A stretch of DNA of 64,000 bases from Fimenecus sp900545625 (GTDB taxonomy: Bacteria; Bacillota; Clostridia; Oscillospirales; Acutalibacteraceae). A model generated the notes under the pieces. The model was not told where the DNA came from. It searched no databases and was given only the letters and a program-made list of their open reading frames with translations. A program made the translations under genes and the position numbers. Shown in pieces: positions 41,100 through 50,026 of this stretch. How positions within the stretch are numbered: the first letter of the stretch is position 1; the number at the start of each line of letters is the position of its first letter. The stretch is from the NCBI GenBank assembly GCA_963931525.1, contig OZ007023.1, forward strand, positions 930,001 to 994,000. Reading direction: 5' to 3'.

Positions 41100-42404
41100 T
41101 TATTCTGTAAAGCAAAACAGCTTTGCACCGTGTGGATCGACGATTGTGCGCAGGCGGTTTTTCACATCCGGCAAAACGGCGCCGCTCCAGATCTCCGTGA
41201 CCGTGTATGGTACGTCGGGCATCAAAACGGTGCGCAGATCGACCGTGACCGTGTCTGCATGGTCTTTGGTGTTGAACACGGCGAGGTATTTGCAGCCTTT
41301 TCCGCAGCTTTCCCAAAGGATTGTGCCCTTGCCGTTTTTCTCGTCGCAAAGGATCTCGCGCGCCCCGTAGGCATTTTGGTGCATATCGAGGTAGGCGCGG
41401 TTCGTCAAAAGCGCGCGCGTCCAATCGTCGTTTTCGGGCAGGTTGCCGCCGATCATCAACGGGCTTTTGAAAACACCCCACAGGGTGAGCATCGTGACCT
41501 GCTCGGGCTTTGTGAAGTTGGTGTATCGGTTCGCCTCACCGTGGCAGGGCGCGTTTTTGGAAAGCCGCCCTAAGGGAAGCATATCGCAGTCGGGCCAGCT
41601 CCCGCGCCCCGGCTTCCCTTGCCAGCGGCGGCAGACCTCGAACATACCGTGCAGCTGCGCCCAATCGTCCCAAAAGTCCCCGGTCAGCCGCCACATATCT
41701 GCGTGCGCACGCAGATGCGGCTCGTCTTCGAGCCTTGCGGGGCCGGGTGAAAGCGACAACACCATCTCCCGCCCGCAGCGGTCTATGGCGCGGCGGATCA
41801 TCTCGATTTCGTGCGCCGCAGAATAGGGCGCGTCGAACTGCCGGAACTCTGTCACGCAAATGTCATCGCATTTGATGAAGTCCACGCCCCACGACGCATA
41901 CAATTCAAACAGGGAATCGTAGTAGCTTTGCGCGGCGGGGGTGTCTCGAAGACCGTACATGTCCGTGTTCCACGAGCAGATCGAGTACGGGTGCGCAATG
42001 TCGCGGCAGGTAAAGTCTGTCCCCTTTACGGGCAATGCCTTATGCACCGCCTCGCGCGGGACGCCGCGCAAAATGTGGATACCGAATTTAAGCCCCAGAC
42101 GGTGGCAGTATTCGGCGATCGGCGCAAAGCCCCGGCCTCCCGCCGCACTCGGAAAACGGTTCTCTGCGGGCAGAAGCCGCCCGTAACCGTCGAGCACCAG
42201 CGGCGCGAAGGGGTGGTAGTCGTTGCTGCCTGCGGTCGGTTCATACCATTGGATGTCGCAGACGATATATTCCCAGCCGTAGGGCTTCAGGTATTTCGCC
42301 ATATAGTCGGCGTTGGCTTTGAGCTGTTCCTCTGTGACCGCCGCGCCGAAGCAGTCCCAGCTGTTCCAGCCGAGCGGCGGCGTTTTGGCAGGTTTTTTAT
42401 ACAT
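41100..42404 (-). CDS. GH27 alpha-galactosidase
   Basis: Retaining glycosidase of family 27; releases alpha-galactose (or alpha-N-acetylgalactosamine) from oligosaccharides. The 434-residue protein shows PPLGWNSWDCFG at the start of the TIM barrel, VDFIKCDDI with the nucleophile D180, WRLTGDFWDDW with D243 as likely acid/base, and a C-terminal beta domain. No signal peptide, so it acts on imported sugars. The ATG at 42404 follows CGGGAGGATATTCGCC. It is 26 bases downstream of the iron alcohol dehydrogenase and probably cotranscribed. Confidence 0.88.
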   Translation of the reverse strand: MYKKPAKTPPLGWNSWDCFGAAVTEEQLKANADYMAKYLKPYGWEYIVCDIQWYEPTAGSNDYHPFAPLVLDGYGRLLPAENRFPSAAGGRGFAPIAEYCHRLGLKFGIHILRGVPREAVHKALPVKGTDFTCRDIAHPYSICSWNTDMYGLRDTPAAQSYYDSLFELYASWGVDFIKCDDICVTEFRQFDAPYSAAHEIEMIRRAIDRCGREMVLSLSPGPARLEDEPHLRAHADMWRLTGDFWDDWAQLHGMFEVCRRWQGKPGRGSWPDCDMLPLGRLSKNAPCHGEANRYTNFTKPEQVTMLTLWGVFKSPLMIGGNLPENDDWTRALLTNRAYLDMHQNAYGAREILCDEKNGKGTILWESCGKGCKYLAVFNTKDHADTVTVDLRTVLMPDVPYTVTEIWSGAVLPDVKNRLRTIVDPHGAKLFCFTE

Positions 42405-42430
42405 GGCGAATATCCTCCCGAAGACGTTCC

Positions 42431-43540
42431 CTATTTCAAAAACAGATTGCGCAGCAGCTCGCGGGCTTTGACCGTATCATAGCCGCCGGGGGAGTTTTTA
42501 AAGTTCTTGAGGTTCTGCCAGCGTGCGCAGTAGGCTTCGATCTGCTCTTCCGTCATCGAAATGCCGCTAAGATCCGTAAGAGAAAGGATGATGCGCTCGA
42601 ATTCCGGGAAATTCGTGTGGAGCATCGAAAAGAAATCCCGTGCGCGTGCATCCTGAAATTCCATGCCGCGCGCGACATAAGCGGGTAAAAATGCCGTGCA
42701 CGCCCTGCCGTGCGGCAGCGCGAAATCCTCAGTCAGTGCGTAGCCCATCCCGTGCGGGAACCCCGCGCCGCAGATGTTCAGTTCCATCCCGGCATACAGC
42801 GAGGCATAATACAGCTCGTCGCGCTGCTCCGGACGCGGGGACTCGGCGCTGTCGTAAAAGGCTTTCAAATACTTCCAAAGTACGGGGATCGCCTTTTCTC
42901 CGAACAGCCGCGCCATGTCGTCAAAACGATTGGAGAACCACCCCTCCGCCGCGTGGGCAAAGGCGTCGAGCGCAGTGCTCACCGTAACGGGGTAGGGGAC
43001 GGAATAGGTGTATTTGGGGTCGGCCAGCGCGTACCTCGCATAGAAGTCCCGGCCGCTGACGCTCTGCTTGCGCCCGTTTTCGCGCGTGAGCACGGAAACA
43101 CCCGTGACCTCGCTGCCCGTTCCCGCCGTTGTGCCGATGAGCACGGTCGGCAGCGGCTCGAACATATAACCGCCGTCATAAATGCCTTCGGCTGTGAGGG
43201 TCTTGTTCGCGGCGTATACGGCGATCGCCTTCGCCGCGTCTAATGCGGAGCCGCCCCCGATGCCGACGATATATTCGACCCCGTAATCGCGTGCAAGCTG
43301 TCCCGCACGGTGGCAGCTTTCGGCGGTGGGATTGGGCTTGACTTCGGAAAAATGCACATGCGTAACGCCTTGTGCGGTGAGCGCGTCCGTTACATCCTGC
43401 AGCGCACCGCTTTTATGTGCCGCCGTGCCGCTGGTCACGAGCATGCAGGTCTTGCCGAGGCGGGAAAAAATTTCCGCATTGTGCTCGACCGCCGCATACC
43501 CGCCGAGCACCTGTGCAGGCATAAAAAATTGAAAGTCCAT
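42431..43540 (-). CDS. Iron-containing (group III) alcohol dehydrogenase
   Basis: NAD(P)-dependent oxidoreductase with a catalytic divalent metal. The 369-residue protein has the nucleotide region GIGGGSALDAAKA (about 93-105), TTAGTGSEVT, and metal ligands in ALDAFAHAAEG and in HGMGYALTEDFALPHGRA. The substrate is not readable. ATG at 43540 with GGGTGAAATAT upstream; the longer frame to 43558 has a poorer site. It is the first gene of a unit with the alpha-galactosidase, suggesting disposal or reduction of a sugar-derived aldehyde or ketone. Confidence 0.88.
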   Translation of the reverse strand: MDFQFFMPAQVLGGYAAVEHNAEIFSRLGKTCMLVTSGTAAHKSGALQDVTDALTAQGVTHVHFSEVKPNPTAESCHRAGQLARDYGVEYIVGIGGGSALDAAKAIAVYAANKTLTAEGIYDGGYMFEPLPTVLIGTTAGTGSEVTGVSVLTRENGRKQSVSGRDFYARYALADPKYTYSVPYPVTVSTALDAFAHAAEGWFSNRFDDMARLFGEKAIPVLWKYLKAFYDSAESPRPEQRDELYYASLYAGMELNICGAGFPHGMGYALTEDFALPHGRACTAFLPAYVARGMEFQDARARDFFSMLHTNFPEFERIILSLTDLSGISMTEEQIEAYCARWQNLKNFKNSPGGYDTVKARELLRNLFLK

Positions 43541-43603
43541 ATATTTCACCCATTCCAATAAATTTTAAGCTCCCGAAAGCTGTTTTGCGAGTTCCGTCGG
43601 GTT

Positions 43604-43633
43604 ATTTTACCACGATTTTGCATCGGAAAGCAA
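43604..43633 (-). promoter_or_regulatory. Promoter of the alcohol dehydrogenase-GH27 unit
   Basis: On the minus strand, TTGCTT (43633-43628) and TAAAAT (43609-43604) with an 18-base spacer. Confidence 0.55.
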
Positions 43634-43702
43634 GTTTGGATATGTCGGAGTCGTTTTTTCGACAAAATATAAGCGGATATATTGATATTTTCTAAACAAT
43701 TC

Positions 43703-43731
43703 TTGAAGAAATCCCGAAAATATAGTATATT
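43703..43731 (+). promoter_or_regulatory. Promoter of apbE and the rnf operon
   Basis: TTGAAG at 43703-43708 and TATATT at 43726-43731 with a 17-base spacer. It shows that the open frame starting at 43682 cannot be translated from its first ATG. Confidence 0.65.
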
Positions 43732-43771
43732 GATGCTGTATATCAAAGCAGGATCGGAAAGGGCGAAGGGT

Positions 43772-44836
43772 GTGCGTTTGGCGGTAAAAATACGGGCGTT
43801 GGGCGCCGCGGTGCTCGTACTTGCGAGCGCTCTTTGCGCCTGCTCGCGCGGCGGTACGCAAACGCCGTCCGGTCAAGCCCAGGACATCGCAATGGGTTCT
43901 GCGATCAGTGTGAACGCTTACGGCGGTTCAGAAGAAGCGGTGCATTCACTTTGCGTCGCGGCGTGCGACGCCGTGCAGGCGCTGGATACGCGCGTCCTGT
44001 CCAAAACGGCTTCTTCGTCGGAGCTGTACCGCCTGAACCATACGGATGACGCCGAACGCCCTGTTGCCGTGAGCAGCGAACTGTTTGACGCACTTGCCGA
44101 AACCAAAGCGATCTATGCGCATTCCGGCGGCAAGGCGGCACTGGGCTGCGGGGTGCTCACTTCGCTTTGGGGCATGGATACGGACGAGTTCCGTGTACCG
44201 GCACAAGAAGAGATCGACGCCGCCCGCGCCCTTTGCAGCGATGATACTGTGCAGCTGAATACGGAACAAAATACCGTTTCCTTTGCACCCGGGCAGGAAT
44301 TGAATCTCGGCTCGACGGGCAAGGGGCTCGGCTGTGACCGCGCGGCACAAGTCCTGCGCGAAGCGGTGGACGCCGGCACGATCACGGGCGGCATTGTTTC
44401 CGTCGGCGGCAGCATTGCCGCAGTCGGGTCTTCAGACGGCGAGGGCACGTCTTGGCGTGTCGGCATCCGTGACCCGTTCGGCACGGCGAACGAATATTTT
44501 GCCACGCTCACGGTCGGGGAAAGGTTCCTTTCCACCTCCGGCAGCTATGAAAAGCAATTCACCGAAAACGGAAAAACCTATCACCATATTTTAGATTTGA
44601 CAACGGGCTATCCCGCCGAAACACAGCTCGTTTCCGTAACGATCGTCGCACAAACGGGTTTGCAAAGCGACGCGCTCTCCACGCTCTGCTTTCTGCTCGG
44701 CGAGGAGGACGGCCGTGAAGTTCTGGAGCTTTACAACGCGCAGGCGGTGTTTGTCTATAATGATCGGACCGTTTCGGCGACCGCGTCGCTGCGCGGCAGC
44801 GTAGAACTCGTAAACGATGCATATACATGGCGGTAA
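43772..44836 (+). CDS. apbE: FAD:protein FMN transferase lipoprotein ApbE
   Basis: Attaches FMN covalently to threonine in Rnf and Nqr subunits, using FAD. The product of about 354 residues has a lipoprotein signal (VLVLASALCAC), then the ApbE domain: MGSAISVNAYGG, the GSTGKGLGCDRA region, GGIVSVGGSIAAVG, and the TGYPAETQLVSVTIVA segment near the metal site. The start is ambiguous: GTG at 43772 (AAAGGG 8 bases upstream) or TTG at 43778 (GAAGGG 7 bases upstream). It leads the rnf operon, whose RnfG and RnfD carry the target motifs. Confidence 0.9.
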   Translation: MRLAVKIRALGAAVLVLASALCACSRGGTQTPSGQAQDIAMGSAISVNAYGGSEEAVHSLCVAACDAVQALDTRVLSKTASSSELYRLNHTDDAERPVAVSSELFDALAETKAIYAHSGGKAALGCGVLTSLWGMDTDEFRVPAQEEIDAARALCSDDTVQLNTEQNTVSFAPGQELNLGSTGKGLGCDRAAQVLREAVDAGTITGGIVSVGGSIAAVGSSDGEGTSWRVGIRDPFGTANEYFATLTVGERFLSTSGSYEKQFTENGKTYHHILDLTTGYPAETQLVSVTIVAQTGLQSDALSTLCFLLGEEDGREVLELYNAQAVFVYNDRTVSATASLRGSVELVNDAYTWR

Positions 44837-44840
44837 ATGT

Positions 44841-45221
44841 ATGAAAGAACGCAAATGGATCTCGAAAACCGATGGCATCGTGCTCGGCATCTTGGTGCTT
44901 TTCGCGGCGGGCTTCCTCCTTTGGCGCGCGGTTGCCGCGCAGCCGGGGATGAACGCCGTGGTGACCGTAGACGGCGAAGCGGTTTTGCAGATCGACCTGC
45001 AAAGCGCGGAGGATGCGCAAAGCTACACGCTTGAAAACGGTGTTCAGCTCGTTGCCGAAAACCATACCGTCCGTTTTGCCGCGTCAGACTGTCCCGACGG
45101 GATCTGTGTGGAAACGGGCGCGCTGCAAAAGGTCGGGGAATCCGCTGCGTGCGTGCCGAACCGTACTGTCGTCACCGTCGTCGGCGGCGAACCGCGCGAC
45201 GTGGATGTGATCGCCTATTAG
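44841..45221 (+). CDS. NusG domain II-containing membrane protein
   Basis: The 126-residue protein has an N-terminal membrane anchor (GIVLGILVLFAAGFLLWRAVAA, about 11-32) and then an outer beta-barrel of the NusG-II superfamily with the CPDGICVETGALQKVGESAACVPN pattern split by three cysteines. The function is unknown; it is often found beside apbE, Gx transporters and rnf genes, suggesting a role in assembling or modifying the redox complex. It starts 4 bases after the apbE stop and 7 bases before the next gene. Confidence 0.82.
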   Translation: MKERKWISKTDGIVLGILVLFAAGFLLWRAVAAQPGMNAVVTVDGEAVLQIDLQSAEDAQSYTLENGVQLVAENHTVRFAASDCPDGICVETGALQKVGESAACVPNRTVVTVVGGEPRDVDVIAY

Positions 45222-45228
45222 GAGAGCC

Positions 45229-45750
45229 ATGAAAGCAAAGACCTATCGAATCGCCCTGACGGGGCTTTTGGGCGCGTGTGCCGTGGCGCTTTCGTATCTC
45301 GAAAGCCTGCTGCCGACCGCCGCCTTTCTGCCGCCGGGCGCGAAGCCCGGATTTTCCAATCTTGCCAATATGTTTGCCGCGAGCATGCTCGGGCCATTGC
45401 CTGCCTTCGGGATCGCTTTGCTCAAAGCCGGCTTTGCCGCGCTCACGCGCGGCGGCACGGCTGGGCTCATGAGCCTATGCGGCGGGATCTTCAGCACGGC
45501 GGTCATGCTGCTGCTGTTCAAAAAAGACCGCAGGCTGGGGTTTGTAGGCATCGGTGTCATAAGCGCCGTCTGCCACAATCTCGGGCAGCTTTGCGTGGCG
45601 GCGTCGCTGGTCGGCAACCTCTCCGTGCTCGCGTATTTGCCGGCGCTTTTGCTGTTCGGCGCGGTGGCGGGAACGCTCACGGGGCTTGTCTGCCGTGCGG
45701 TGCTGCCCGCGCTTCGCAGGGCGACTGCATCGTTTCGCAATAATAGATGA
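45229..45750 (+). CDS. Gx transporter family membrane protein
   Basis: The family is often named heptaprenyl diphosphate synthase component I, though it resembles ECF substrate-binding (S) components. The 173-residue protein has about five membrane helices and the family motif AFLPPGAKPGFSNLANMFA (about 31-49), plus KAGFAALTRGGTAGLMSLCGG. ATG at 45229 with AGGAGAGCC in front. Position between the NusG-II protein and rnfC is common in Clostridia; the cargo, perhaps a redox cofactor precursor, is unknown. Confidence 0.85.
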   Translation: MKAKTYRIALTGLLGACAVALSYLESLLPTAAFLPPGAKPGFSNLANMFAASMLGPLPAFGIALLKAGFAALTRGGTAGLMSLCGGIFSTAVMLLLFKKDRRLGFVGIGVISAVCHNLGQLCVAASLVGNLSVLAYLPALLLFGAVAGTLTGLVCRAVLPALRRATASFRNNR

Positions 45751-45792
45751 TTTTTCACATAGATGTGTAAAGGAATAAGGGAGGAACAGCGC

Positions 45793-47127
45793 ATGCATCC
45801 TGAAAGAATGAAGCCGAAAAAAAAGCTGCGCGGCGGGGTACACGTTTCGGACGAAAAGCATACGAGGGATATGCCCGCAAAGCGTATCCCCGCGCCTGAG
45901 GCCGTGACGCTGCCCATGCGTCAGCACATCGGCGCGCCGTGTGTGCCGACAGTCAAGGTCGGCGATACGGTGAAGATCGGTCAGATCGTGGGCGATTCGG
46001 ATGCGCCGGTCAGCGCGCCGGTGCACGCTTCCGTTTCGGGTAAGGTGACCGCCGTTAAGGAGGTCAAGCTCGCTTCGGGGCTGGTGTCGCAGGCGGTCGT
46101 GATCGAAAACGACGGCGAGAACACTTGTGCAGAGTTCACCCCGCCGAAAATCGATTCGACGGAGGACTTTTTGCAGGCGGTGCGCGCTTCGGGGCTGGTG
46201 GGGCTTGGCGGCGCCGGTTTCCCGACACATGCGAAGCTGCGTATCCCCGACGGCAAACACGTCGATACGCTGATCATCAACGCCGCCGAATGCGAGCCGT
46301 ATATCACGGTGGACTACCGCGAGTGTCTCGACAATTCCTGGGACGTTTTGGGCGGCGTGCACCTGCTTTTGGAACAGCTTAAGCCCGAACGCGTGGTGAT
46401 CGCCGTGGAGGACAATAAGCCCGAAGCGATCAAGATCCTTGAGCGCATTGCGGAAAAGGACGATGAAAAAAACCGTATCCGCATCATGCCGCTGCGCTCG
46501 CGTTACCCGCAGGGTGCGGAGAAAATGATGGTGCTTTCCGCCACGGGCCGAAAGGTGCCGCCGGGGGGGCTGCCCCTTGACGTCGGGTGCGTAGTGATGA
46601 ATGTTGCCTCCGCCGCCTTTTTAGCGCGCTACTGTAAGACAGGCAAGCCGCTCGTCAGCCGCTCGCTTACGGTGGACGGCTCCGCCGTGGTCGCGCCGCA
46701 GAATGTGCGCGTGCCCATCGGCACCGAGATCGACTACATATTCAAAGCCTGCGGGGGCTTCCGGGAAGAACCCGTCAAGATCGTCGGCGGCGGACCGATG
46801 ATGGGGCAGGCGATCGTCGATACGCACCACCCCATTCTCAAAAGCAACAACGCGCTGCTCGCCTTTACGGCGGATGATTTGAGCGTAAAGCAAGAAACCG
46901 ACTGTATCCATTGCGGCCGCTGCGCAAGAGCGTGCCCGCTTTCCTTGATGCCGACGCTCATCCACCGCTACGCCGTACAGCGCGACGCTTCGCGCCTTTC
47001 GCGTGCGGGCACTATGGTCTGTATGGAATGTGGTTCATGCGCGTATTCGTGCCCGGCGGGCAAGCCGCTGGTGCAGTATATGCGCCATGCTAAGGCAGTT
47101 TTGAAAGAGGAGGAGGGCAAAAAATGA
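45793..47127 (+). CDS. rnfC: Rnf complex subunit C
   Basis: Cytoplasmic NADH-oxidising subunit of the Rnf complex, which moves electrons between ferredoxin and NAD+ and pumps Na+ or H+. The 444-residue protein has the RnfC N-terminal barrel (RGGVHVSDEK), the NADH/FMN domain with GLGGAGFPTHAKL and NAAECEPYITVD, and two 4Fe-4S motifs near the end (CIHCGRCARACP, CMECGSCAYSCP). The ATG at 45793 follows GGGAGGAACAGCGC. Its stop overlaps rnfD by ATGA. Confidence 0.96.
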   Translation: MHPERMKPKKKLRGGVHVSDEKHTRDMPAKRIPAPEAVTLPMRQHIGAPCVPTVKVGDTVKIGQIVGDSDAPVSAPVHASVSGKVTAVKEVKLASGLVSQAVVIENDGENTCAEFTPPKIDSTEDFLQAVRASGLVGLGGAGFPTHAKLRIPDGKHVDTLIINAAECEPYITVDYRECLDNSWDVLGGVHLLLEQLKPERVVIAVEDNKPEAIKILERIAEKDDEKNRIRIMPLRSRYPQGAEKMMVLSATGRKVPPGGLPLDVGCVVMNVASAAFLARYCKTGKPLVSRSLTVDGSAVVAPQNVRVPIGTEIDYIFKACGGFREEPVKIVGGGPMMGQAIVDTHHPILKSNNALLAFTADDLSVKQETDCIHCGRCARACPLSLMPTLIHRYAVQRDASRLSRAGTMVCMECGSCAYSCPAGKPLVQYMRHAKAVLKEEEGKK

Positions 47128-48152
47128 GCGATACATCCATTAAGGGACGGCTGACCGTCAGCGCGTCGCCGCACAAACGCACAGCGGATACGACGCGCGG
47201 CATCATGCTGGACGTTATTTTGGCGCTGATCCCGGCGCTGATCCTTTCCGTCGTGCTGTTCGGGCCTCGGGCGCTGCTTGTGACCGTCGTGAGCGTTGCG
47301 GCGTGTGTGCTGTTTGAATTTCTGGCACGGAAAGTCATGAAACGCAGCATGACCATCGGCGACTTAAGCGCCGTTGTGACGGGCATTCTGCTTGCGTTCA
47401 ACCTGCCCTCGACCATTCCGCTGTGGATGGTCGTCATCGGTGACGCGGTCGCCATCATCGTCGTCAAGCAGTTCTTCGGCGGCATCGGGCAGAACTTCGT
47501 CAACCCCGCGCTTGTCGGACGTATCGTGCTGATGGCTTCGTTCCCCGTGCAAATGTCCGATTACCCCGCGCCGTTCGCCTGGCGCATGCCGGAGGTCGCG
47601 GCGGTGACCTCCGCGACACCGCTCGCGCAGTTTTCCGATGTGTACGGCGCCGAAAACCTGCAAAGCGCCATGGATGCGGCGGGGCTTCCCTCGCTTCTGG
47701 ATATGCTCTTCGGCGTGCGCGGCGGGTGCCTTGGCGAGACATGCGCCATCGCGCTGTTGCTCGGATTCGTGTATTTGCTTATTCGCCGCGTGATCTCGCC
47801 GACCATCCCGCTCGTGTATGTCGGCACGGTCGCCGTCATCATGCTCATCGCAGGCAAGGGCAATTTTGAATTTGTCGCTTACCAGCTCCTTTCCGGCGGG
47901 CTTTTGCTCGGTGCGATTTTCATGGCAACGGACTACACCACTTCACCCGTTAATTTCAAGGGCAAGCTGCTGTATGCGCTCGGCTGCGGGCTTATTACCG
48001 CGCTCATCCGCATTTTCGCCTCCCTGCCCGAGGGCGTTTCGTTCTCGATTTTGCTGATGAACATCCTCGTGCCGCATTTGGACAGTCTGACGACGCCCAA
48101 GCCATTCGGCACGCGAAAAGAGAAAAAGCGCAAAAAGGAGGCGGCGGCATGA
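47124..48152 (+). CDS. rnfD: Rnf complex subunit D
   Basis: Polytopic membrane subunit carrying covalent FMN, part of the ion path. The 342-residue protein has about nine membrane segments, and the flavinylation motif SATPLA with the candidate FMN threonine T165. IGQNFVNPALVGRI is conserved in RnfD/NqrB. The ATG overlaps the rnfC stop. ApbE, encoded upstream, is expected to load the flavin. Confidence 0.95.
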   Translation: MSDTSIKGRLTVSASPHKRTADTTRGIMLDVILALIPALILSVVLFGPRALLVTVVSVAACVLFEFLARKVMKRSMTIGDLSAVVTGILLAFNLPSTIPLWMVVIGDAVAIIVVKQFFGGIGQNFVNPALVGRIVLMASFPVQMSDYPAPFAWRMPEVAAVTSATPLAQFSDVYGAENLQSAMDAAGLPSLLDMLFGVRGGCLGETCAIALLLGFVYLLIRRVISPTIPLVYVGTVAVIMLIAGKGNFEFVAYQLLSGGLLLGAIFMATDYTTSPVNFKGKLLYALGCGLITALIRIFASLPEGVSFSILLMNILVPHLDSLTTPKPFGTRKEKKRKKEAAA

Positions 48153-48727
48153 AGCAGAGTAAGGTCAAAGAGATCGTCATCCCCGCACTGTCGCTGTTCA
48201 TCATCTGCATTGTCGTTACGGCGCTTTTGGGACTTACAAACGCCGTGACCGCCCCGAAAATCGAAGAACTGGCTGTGGAAACGCAGGAGGCTGCCAAAAA
48301 AGAGGTGCTTGCCGACGCGGCTTCGTTCGGGGACGCCGAACAGACGCAGCTGAACGGTACGACTTATACGTATTACAAAGGGCTTGCTGCCGACGGCAGC
48401 GTCATGGGCTATGTTGTGGAGACCGTGTCGAAGGGCTACGGCGGCGACATTTCCTTGATGGTCGGCGTCGCTGCGGACGGGACAGTGCAGGGCGTGAGCA
48501 TCCTTTCCATCAATGAGACGGCGGGCCTTGGCATGAACGCCGAAAATCCGGAGTTCCTTGAACAGTTCCTTGGAAAAAGCGGAACGATCGGCGTGCAGAA
48601 AAACGGTTCGTCCGATACGGAGATCCAGGCGCTGACAGGCGCAACGATCACCTCGGAAGCCATGGCGGACGGGGTAAATCAAGCGCTTTTCGTTTGCGAA
48701 CAGCTGGGAGGTGGCGTGAATGGCTGA
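48149..48727 (+). CDS. rnfG: Rnf complex subunit G
   Basis: Membrane-anchored subunit with covalent FMN on the outer side. The 192-residue protein has one N-terminal membrane helix (VIPALSLFIICIVVTALLGL, about 10-29), the FMN-binding domain, and the modification motif TGATITS near residues 163-169, with T168 the likely FMN site. The ATG overlaps the rnfD stop by four bases, and it overlaps rnfE by eight. Confidence 0.95.
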   Translation: MKQSKVKEIVIPALSLFIICIVVTALLGLTNAVTAPKIEELAVETQEAAKKEVLADAASFGDAEQTQLNGTTYTYYKGLAADGSVMGYVVETVSKGYGGDISLMVGVAADGTVQGVSILSINETAGLGMNAENPEFLEQFLGKSGTIGVQKNGSSDTEIQALTGATITSEAMADGVNQALFVCEQLGGGVNG

Positions 48728-49430
48728 CAAAAAATCCCTCAGGCATGAGTTTACCAAAGGCATTTTAAGGGAAAACCCCGTGCTGCGGCTGGTTTTGGGC
48801 ACCTGTCCGACGCTTGCGACCACCACATCGCTGGAAAGCGCCATTGGCATGGGCATTTCGGCGGCAATCGTGCTCGTGTGCTCGAATATTGTCATTTCCG
48901 CACTGCGCAAGGTCATCCCGCAGAAAGTGCGCATCCCCTGCTATATCGTCGTGATCGCGGGCTTCGTTACGATCGTCCAAATGCTCGTGCAGGCGTTCCT
49001 GCCTGCGCTCGATGAACAGCTCGGCGTGTATCTGCCGCTGATCGTCGTCAACTGCATCATTTTAGGGCGTGCCGAAGCATTCGCGGGCAAGAACCCCGTA
49101 CTCGCCTCTGCGCTCGACGGTCTCGGCATGGGCGTCGGCTTTACGGCGGCGCTCACAGTCATGGGCGGTGTCCGTGAGCTTTTGGGTTCCGGGACGCTCC
49201 TCGGCTTCCAGATCCTGCCTGAAAGCATCCCCCCTATGACGATCTTTATCCTCGCGCCCGGCGGCTTTTTCGTGTTCGGGTTGCTGATGGCGTGCGCCAA
49301 CCGCCTTGCCGAGCGTAAGGGTAAACCGAAAGCGGAATTGGGCTGCGCAGGCTGCCCGATGGCAAAGCAGTGCACTGCCGCGCAGAAAGAGGCATGTGAC
49401 AAACCGAACGGGGAGGGGGATAAACAGTGA
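48720..49430 (+). CDS. rnfE: Rnf complex subunit E
   Basis: Six-helix membrane subunit paired with RnfA, binding an iron-sulfur centre in the membrane plane. The 236-residue protein shows NPVLRLVLGTCPTLATTTS (conserved cysteine), VNCIILGRAEAFAGKN and GVRELLGSG. The C-terminal tail adds a short cysteine-rich stretch (LGCAGCPMAKQC near 205-220) that is not part of the usual RnfE core. ATG at 48720; the stop overlaps the rnfA GTG. Confidence 0.95.
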   Translation: MADKKSLRHEFTKGILRENPVLRLVLGTCPTLATTTSLESAIGMGISAAIVLVCSNIVISALRKVIPQKVRIPCYIVVIAGFVTIVQMLVQAFLPALDEQLGVYLPLIVVNCIILGRAEAFAGKNPVLASALDGLGMGVGFTAALTVMGGVRELLGSGTLLGFQILPESIPPMTIFILAPGGFFVFGLLMACANRLAERKGKPKAELGCAGCPMAKQCTAAQKEACDKPNGEGDKQ

Positions 49431-50014
49431 AAGTCTATGTTGCGATCCTCCTGACCGCGATCTTAACGAACAACTACATCCTTTCCAAATTCCTCGGCAT
49501 CTGCCCGTTCCTCGGTGTTTCCAAAAAGCTCAATACGGCGGTGGGCATGAGCCTTGCGGTGATTTTCGTCATGGTGCTCTCAAGCGCTGTGACTTATCCG
49601 CTCAACACATTCTTAGACAACCACGGGCTCGGTTATTTACAGACGATCGTGTTCATCCTCGTGATTGCCGCGTTGGTGCAGCTTGTGGAGATCGTGCTGC
49701 GCAAATACATTCCGGCGCTGTATAATTCGCTGGGGATCTACCTGCCGCTTATCACCACGAACTGCGCGGTGCTCGGCGTGACGATCCTGAATATCGACAG
49801 CGGCTACACCTTTGCGGAATCCATGGTCAACTCCTTCGGTTCCGGCGTCGGGTTCCTCGTCGCCATGGTGATGTTTGCGGGCGTGCGTTCGCGCATGGAA
49901 TCGTGCGACATCCCGAAATTTTTGCAGGGCCTGCCCATCACACTGGTCGCTGCGAGCCTTGTTTCCCTTTCGTTTTTGGGATTCACCGGGCTTGTGGAAA
50001 ACATGTTTGCGTAA
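49427..50014 (+). CDS. rnfA: Rnf complex subunit A
   Basis: Six-helix membrane partner of RnfE. The 195-residue protein shows NNYILSKFLGICPFLGVSKK, with the conserved cysteine, and TTNCAVLGVTILN, the matching half of the RnfA/RnfE pseudo-symmetric fold. The start is GTG at 49427 overlapping the rnfE stop, with GGGGAGGGGGATAAACA in front. Confidence 0.95.
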   Translation: MKVYVAILLTAILTNNYILSKFLGICPFLGVSKKLNTAVGMSLAVIFVMVLSSAVTYPLNTFLDNHGLGYLQTIVFILVIAALVQLVEIVLRKYIPALYNSLGIYLPLITTNCAVLGVTILNIDSGYTFAESMVNSFGSGVGFLVAMVMFAGVRSRMESCDIPKFLQGLPITLVAASLVSLSFLGFTGLVENMFA

Positions 50015-50026
50015 GGGGGTAGCGCT

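Noticed and set aside
43682..43771. N-terminal extension of ApbE
   Set aside because: The predicted transcription start is at about 43738 and the lipoprotein signal begins after 43772, so the earlier ATG codons cannot be used.
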